Assembly (NCBI GenBank): GCA_035461175.1 | Contig: DATHVR010000022.1 | Span: forward strand, 1 to 10,871 | DNA: 10,871 nt | Direction: 5' to 3' | Source: DATHVR01 sp035461175 | Lineage (GTDB): Bacteria > Actinomycetota > Acidimicrobiia > Spongiisociales > ZC4RG35 | Part shown: positions 7,600 to 10,871 of the stretch, one piece after another | Layout of the letters: each line of letters begins with the position of its first letter | Position numbering within the stretch: position 1 is the stretch's first letter | The notes under the pieces: generated by a model | Databases searched by the model: none | What the model was told of the DNA's origin: nothing | The model's input: only the letters and a program-made list of their open reading frames with translations | Translations under genes and position numbers: made by a program

Positions 7600-8922
7600 A
7601 TGTCGTTCCTCGCCACCATCCGTCGCCTCGCCGACGCCACCCCTCCCGATCGCAACAAGGCCGTCGATGCGCTGCGTGCCATGTCGATCGCCGTCGTCGT
7701 CTTCGGCCATTGGCTGATGGCGGCGGTGAAGATCGACGACGGCGAGTTGGTGGCGGGCCATCTCCTGGAGATGACGACCTGGACCCATCCCCTCACCTGG
7801 ATCCTGCAGGTGATGCCGGTCTTCTTCGTGGTGGGAGGATTCGCCAACGGCGTGTCGTGGCGATCGGCCCGTCGACGGGGCGAGGCATATGGAGGGTGGC
7901 TTCGCTCTCGCCTGCGCCGTCTGATCCTGCCGGTGATCCCCCTCTTGTTGGTGTGGGGCGGTGGTGGCTGGTTGGGCCTGCGGCTCGGCCTCGACTGGGA
8001 ACTGCTCCAGATGGCGTCCCAGGTGGCCCTGGTGCCCACCTGGTTCCTGGCCGCCTACATCGTGATCGTCACCATCGCCCCGGCCGGCCTGTGGCTGTGG
8101 GAGCGGTGGGGGTGGTGGTCGGTGGTGGGCGGGATGGCGGCGGCCGGCCTGGCCGACCTCGCCTCGATCGGCTGGGGCTGGGTGCCGGTGGGATTCCTCA
8201 ACTACCTCTTCGTATGGGGCACCGTCCACCAGCTCGGGTTCGCCTGGCTGGACGGGCGCCTCGGCGGAGCGTCGCGGCGTCTGCTGCTGGCCGCCCTGGG
8301 CCTGGCAGCGACGATCCTGCTGGTGTGGGCGGGGCCCTACCCGGTGGCGATGGTGGGTCTCGACACCTCCCAGATCACCAACTCCTATCCGCCCCGGGTC
8401 ACCCTCGCCACCCTCGGATTGTTCCAGGCCGGCCTGGTCCTGGCCATGGAGGGTCCCCTCCGCCGCTGGTTGGACCGGCCCGGACCGTGGCGGGCGACGG
8501 TGGCGGTCAACTCCCAGATCATGACCATCTATCTGTGGCATCTCACCGCCATGGTCATCCTCCTCGGTCTGTCGCTGCTCGCCGGTGGCCTGGGTCTGGG
8601 CGTGGAGCCACTCACCCCTCTGTGGTGGTGGACCCGGCCGCTGTGGTACCTGGTGCTGGCGGTGCTGACCGTCCTGTTGGTGCTCGTGTTCGGACGCTTC
8701 GAGCGACCCCGTCCGGATCTTCGTCCCGCCCCGCCCGCCTGGCGACCCCTCACCGCCGTGGCCGGGGTGTGTGCGGGGCTCGGCCTGCTGGCGGCGATCG
8801 GGATCGCCGATGAATACGGCCTCAACGGCTTCATCCTCAGCCTGCCCGTCATCGGCGTTCTGGTCGGGGGAGTGGGAGGCGCGCGACTGCACCGCCAGGC
8901 CGAGTCGACGAACGTGCCGTGA
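7600..8922 (+). CDS. Acyltransferase-3 family membrane protein
   Basis: Members of this family transfer acyl groups, often acetyl or succinyl, to sugars or other surface molecules across the membrane; the substrate here is unknown. The 440-residue protein is very hydrophobic, with about ten membrane segments. Near the N-terminus DRNKAVDALRAMSIAVVVFGHW (about 17-38) has the conserved Arg (LRA) and the catalytic-type His37 of the first membrane helix. MPVFFVVGGFANG is typical of actinobacterial members. NSQIMTIYLWHLTAM is the family's late helix with its YLWH motif. The C-terminus has two more membrane segments and a short basic tail. The GTG directly before the ATG (7597) is an alternative start; no clear ribosome binding site precedes either. 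It lies 48 bases after the carboxypeptidase gene and 7 bases before the transporter gene, so it is probably cotranscribed with both. A role in cell-envelope modification fits the carboxypeptidase neighbour but is inference. Confidence 0.88.
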   Translation: MSFLATIRRLADATPPDRNKAVDALRAMSIAVVVFGHWLMAAVKIDDGELVAGHLLEMTTWTHPLTWILQVMPVFFVVGGFANGVSWRSARRRGEAYGGWLRSRLRRLILPVIPLLLVWGGGGWLGLRLGLDWELLQMASQVALVPTWFLAAYIVIVTIAPAGLWLWERWGWWSVVGGMAAAGLADLASIGWGWVPVGFLNYLFVWGTVHQLGFAWLDGRLGGASRRLLLAALGLAATILLVWAGPYPVAMVGLDTSQITNSYPPRVTLATLGLFQAGLVLAMEGPLRRWLDRPGPWRATVAVNSQIMTIYLWHLTAMVILLGLSLLAGGLGLGVEPLTPLWWWTRPLWYLVLAVLTVLLVLVFGRFERPRPDLRPAPPAWRPLTAVAGVCAGLGLLAAIGIADEYGLNGFILSLPVIGVLVGGVGGARLHRQAESTNVP

Positions 8923-8929
8923 GCCGCTG

Positions 8930-9586
8930 ATGGCGCGGACGGATTCAGGATCGACAGGCGGCGCTCTCACGATGCTGCTGGCGGTGGCAGGGGGTTACGT
9001 CGCCGCCCAGGTGATGGCCGATGTCGCCTCCCTGCGCATCGTCGAGGTGGCGGGATTCGCCGTCGACGCCGGGACGTTGATCTATCCCTTCACATTCACG
9101 CTGCGCGACCTGGTCCACAAGATCGCCGGCAAGACGGCGGCGAGGGTCCTGATCGTGACCGCAGCGGTGGTCAACCTGGGCATGGCCCTGTTGTTTTGGG
9201 TGACCTCGCTCCTCCCGGCCGGGGATACCGCTCCCCAGACCGTGCTCTTCGGCGAGGTGCTGGCGCCGGTGTGGGGGATCGTCCTCGCCTCGATCCTGGC
9301 CGAGGTGGTCTCGGAGCTGATCGACACCGAGGTGTACTCGGCCTGGGTGCGGCGGATGGGGGCGCGTCACCAGTGGGGAAGGGTCCTGTCGTCGAACGCC
9401 GTCGCCGTGCCCGTCGACTCAGCCATCTTCGTGGGCGTGGCCGTCGCCGCCGGGGTGTTCCCCACCGCCGCAGCATGGTCGATCTTCTGGGTCAACGTGG
9501 TGGTGAAAGGTCTCGTCACCCTGATCTCGATTCCGTGGATCTACCTGGTCAAACCGGCTCCGATCGCTCTGGGCGGGGCTGACTGA
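8930..9586 (+). CDS. VUT/YhhQ family transporter, putative queuosine-precursor or related purine uptake
   Basis: The 218-residue membrane protein belongs to the VUT family (formerly DUF165). Escherichia coli YhhQ imports the 7-deazaguanine precursors preQ0 and preQ1. Evidence is YPFTFTLRDLVHKIAGKTA (52-70), matching the family's F-x-x-T-F-x-x-x-D-L-x-x-x-x-x-G segment with the charged Asp60, followed by Arg72; SELIDTEVY (128-136) and VPVDSAIFVGVAVAAG (160-175) are further conserved stretches. About six hydrophobic segments are present, and length is normal. The ATG chosen lies 7 bases after the acyltransferase stop, consistent with translational coupling; a longer in-frame extension overlaps that gene and reads like its shadow. 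No queuosine genes and no preQ1 riboswitch are visible here, so the substrate in this organism is open. Confidence 0.85.
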   Translation: MARTDSGSTGGALTMLLAVAGGYVAAQVMADVASLRIVEVAGFAVDAGTLIYPFTFTLRDLVHKIAGKTAARVLIVTAAVVNLGMALLFWVTSLLPAGDTAPQTVLFGEVLAPVWGIVLASILAEVVSELIDTEVYSAWVRRMGARHQWGRVLSSNAVAVPVDSAIFVGVAVAAGVFPTAAAWSIFWVNVVVKGLVTLISIPWIYLVKPAPIALGGAD

Positions 9587-9633
9587 CGACGTCCGTCTAC
9601 GGTCCGAATCGGCACATTAGGGGCTTTCGTCAC

Positions 9634-9639
9634 TAGACT
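9634..9639 (+). promoter_or_regulatory. Candidate -10 element (TAGACT) of the BMP lipoprotein gene
   Basis: TAGACT fits TANNNT and would start transcription near 9646, leaving a leader of about 58 bases before the GTG. GGCACA, 17 bases upstream, is a weak match to TTGACA. The gap after the transporter gene and the start of a new functional unit support a promoter here. Confidence 0.4.
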
Positions 9640-9648
9640 TCGCTACGC

Positions 9649-9677
9649 GGGATGGGCAGCCTTATGACTGTCATCCC
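9649..9677 (+). promoter_or_regulatory. Stem-loop in the 5' leader of the BMP lipoprotein gene
   Basis: GGGATG (9649-9654) pairs with CATCCC (9672-9677). After a bulged G the stem continues with GCAG pairing CTGT (one G-U), giving ten pairs around an 8-base loop, CCTTATGA. It sits between the putative start of transcription and the ribosome binding site GGAGG (9690-9694). It matches no riboswitch class I can recognise. A tiny frame, ATG at 9652 to TAA at 9687 (MGSLMTVIPDA), spans it but has no ribosome binding site. Confidence 0.4.
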
Positions 9678-9703
9678 CGACGCCTAAATGGAGGAAACTC
9701 AAC

Positions 9704-10871
9704 GTGAGAAAGCATCTGCGTATCTTCGCGCTGTTGGCGGCATTGGCCCTTGTGGTCGCTGCCTGCGGCGACGGTACCGAAGACACCACGACCACCAGCG
9801 CGGCTCCGGCCGAGACCACGGCTCCGGCCGAAACCACGGCTCCGGCCGAGACGACCGCGCCGACAGAGACCACCGAAGCCACCGACACCACCGAGACCAC
9901 CGAGCCAATGGCCGACGTAGAGCCGATTTTGGCCTGCCAGGTGACGGACACCGGTGGCATCGACGACAAGTCGTTCAACCAGACCGCCTGGAAGGGCGTT
10001 CAGGACGCCATCGAGGCCGGTTATGCCACGGAAGACTCGAACTACCTCGAATCCCAGGCTCAGACCGACTACGAGACCAACATCAACTCCTGGATCCAGG
10101 AGGGATGTGACCTGATCATCACGGTCGGATTCCTGCTTGGCGACGCCACCGCCGCCGCGGCGGAGGCCAACCCCGATCAGAACTTCGAGATCCTCGACTT
10201 CGCCTACGACCCGCCGATCGACAATGTCGTCGGCGCCGTGTTCAACACGGTGGATGCCGCCTTCCTGGCCGGCTATTTGGCCGCCGGCGTGACCGAGACC
10301 GGAACCGTCGCCACCTACGGCGGAATCCAGCTTCCCGGTGCGGTGACCGACTTCATGGACGGCTTCGTCTACGGAGTCCGCTACTACAACGAGGAGAACG
10401 GGACCGACGTCAACGTTCTCGGGTGGAATCCCGAAGAGCAGACCGGCACCTTCACCGGCGACTTCGAGAACCTCGACAACGGCCGCAGCGTCAGCCAGGC
10501 CTTCGTCGACGAGGGCGCCGATGTGATCCTGCCCGTGGCCGGCCCGGTCGGTGAGGGCACCGCCGCCCTCGCCCAGGAGCTGGGCAACGTGTGGGTGGTC
10601 GGTGTGGACGCCGACTGGTTCGAGACCGTGCCCCAGTACTCCGACGTGATCCTCACGTCCGTGCTCAAGGGCCTCGACGTGGCTGTGTCGTCCGTGATCC
10701 AGGACGTCGCCGAAGGCAACTTCGAAGGCGGCACCCGGGTCTTCACCATCGCCGAGAATGGCGTGGGGCTCGGCCAGATCGCCGACAGCGTCGACCAGTC
10801 TCTGGCAGACGCCGTCAGCGCGGTCGAGGAAGGCCTCAAGGACGGCAGCATTGTTGCCGCCGACATGGCCG
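9704..10871 (+). CDS. BMP family (PnrA-like) substrate-binding lipoprotein, 3' end outside window
   Basis: This protein captures a solute, in studied members a purine nucleoside, outside the membrane and passes it to an ABC transporter; permease and ATPase genes are expected downstream. The start is GTG, 9 bases after GGAGG, and no ATG start fits. Residues 1-20 form a lipoprotein signal ending in VVAAC, so Cys21 is the lipidated residue. A Thr/Pro/Glu-rich linker (25-68) with repeated APAETT tethers the domain. The BMP domain begins with ACQVTDTGGIDDKSFN (77-92), the family's DxGG-x-x-D-x-SFN signature. It continues through ITVGFLLGDAT, VATYGGIQLPG, ILPVAGPVGEGTAAL and WVVGVDADW, all typical. 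The 389 visible residues reach the last conserved part (SVLKGLDVAV, ENGVGLGQI), so only a short C-terminal piece is missing. It runs off the window edge without a stop codon. Confidence 0.93.
   Translation, partial: MRKHLRIFALLAALALVVAACGDGTEDTTTTSAAPAETTAPAETTAPAETTAPTETTEATDTTETTEPMADVEPILACQVTDTGGIDDKSFNQTAWKGVQDAIEAGYATEDSNYLESQAQTDYETNINSWIQEGCDLIITVGFLLGDATAAAAEANPDQNFEILDFAYDPPIDNVVGAVFNTVDAAFLAGYLAAGVTETGTVATYGGIQLPGAVTDFMDGFVYGVRYYNEENGTDVNVLGWNPEEQTGTFTGDFENLDNGRSVSQAFVDEGADVILPVAGPVGEGTAALAQELGNVWVVGVDADWFETVPQYSDVILTSVLKGLDVAVSSVIQDVAEGNFEGGTRVFTIAENGVGLGQIADSVDQSLADAVSAVEEGLKDGSIVAADMA
9803..9874 (+). repeat. 18-base tandem repeat coding the lipoprotein linker
   Basis: Three near-identical 18-base units of the form GCTCCGGCCGAGACCACG (9803-9820, 9821-9838, 9839-9856) and a fourth, diverged unit (9857-9874) encode APAETT three times and then APTETT. 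Thr-rich linkers are common in actinobacterial lipoproteins. The near identity of the DNA suggests recent slippage, so linker length may vary between strains. Confidence 0.8.

Noticed and set aside
6856..8970. 704-codon open frame on the minus strand
   Set aside because: It lies antisense to three recognised genes, is full of low-complexity His/Gln/Pro/Arg/Gly and has no domain. Such frames are expected opposite high-GC coding DNA.
9688..10110. 140-codon frame starting at the ATG before the BMP gene
   Set aside because: Its start overlaps the ribosome binding site of the BMP gene and it is a shadow of the linker repeat; the real frame starts at GTG 9704.

Overview
This window looks like chromosomal DNA from a high-GC actinobacterium. 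Codon third positions are strongly G/C, GTG and TTG starts occur, and coaX, lysS and clpC lie in the relative order known from Mycobacterium (coaX - Rv3599c - lysS - lsr2 - clpC1). No lsr2 lies between lysS and clpC. A membrane DUF368 gene sits between coaX and lysS, and an inverted polyprenyl synthase gene sits between lysS and clpC. This suggests a lineage outside the classical Mycobacterium/Streptomyces groups, possibly Acidimicrobiia. That placement is inference and could not be tested here.

Layout. Bases 1-2768 read rightward: the 3' end of coaX (type III pantothenate kinase), a DUF368 membrane protein of the PopT-type polyprenyl-phosphate translocase family, and class II lysyl-tRNA synthetase, which overlaps the DUF368 stop by 4 bases. 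A 161-base convergent gap carries two inverted arrays of a 7-base tandem repeat. On the minus strand follows an all-E polyprenyl diphosphate synthase, divergent from clpC, a full-length AAA+ unfoldase with a TTG start. A 328-base gene-free stretch after clpC is rich in structure: a 10-bp inverted repeat enclosing an 11-bp perfect hairpin, a near-perfect 18-bp palindrome, a third 7-base-period array and a promoter. Next comes a probable small envelope operon: secreted VanY/M15-type zinc carboxypeptidase, acyltransferase-3 membrane protein and a VUT/YhhQ-type transporter. The window ends inside a BMP-family (PnrA-like) lipoprotein gene, whose 5' leader contains a stem-loop.

How they work together. 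Most genes are housekeeping: CoA synthesis, translation, regulated proteolysis, isoprenoid chains for quinones, cell-wall maturation and uptake of nucleobase- or nucleoside-like compounds. No phage, insertion sequence, CRISPR array, RNA gene or defence system is visible.

The most interesting material is non-coding. The clpC promoter and the carboxypeptidase promoter share the pattern TAGGCGTA-N14-TACAAT with identical spacing. The 7-base-period arrays resemble the short tandemly repeated repetitive (STRR) elements known in cyanobacteria. The palindrome looks like a dispersed-repeat candidate. I found no convincing evidence for a wholly new multi-gene system.
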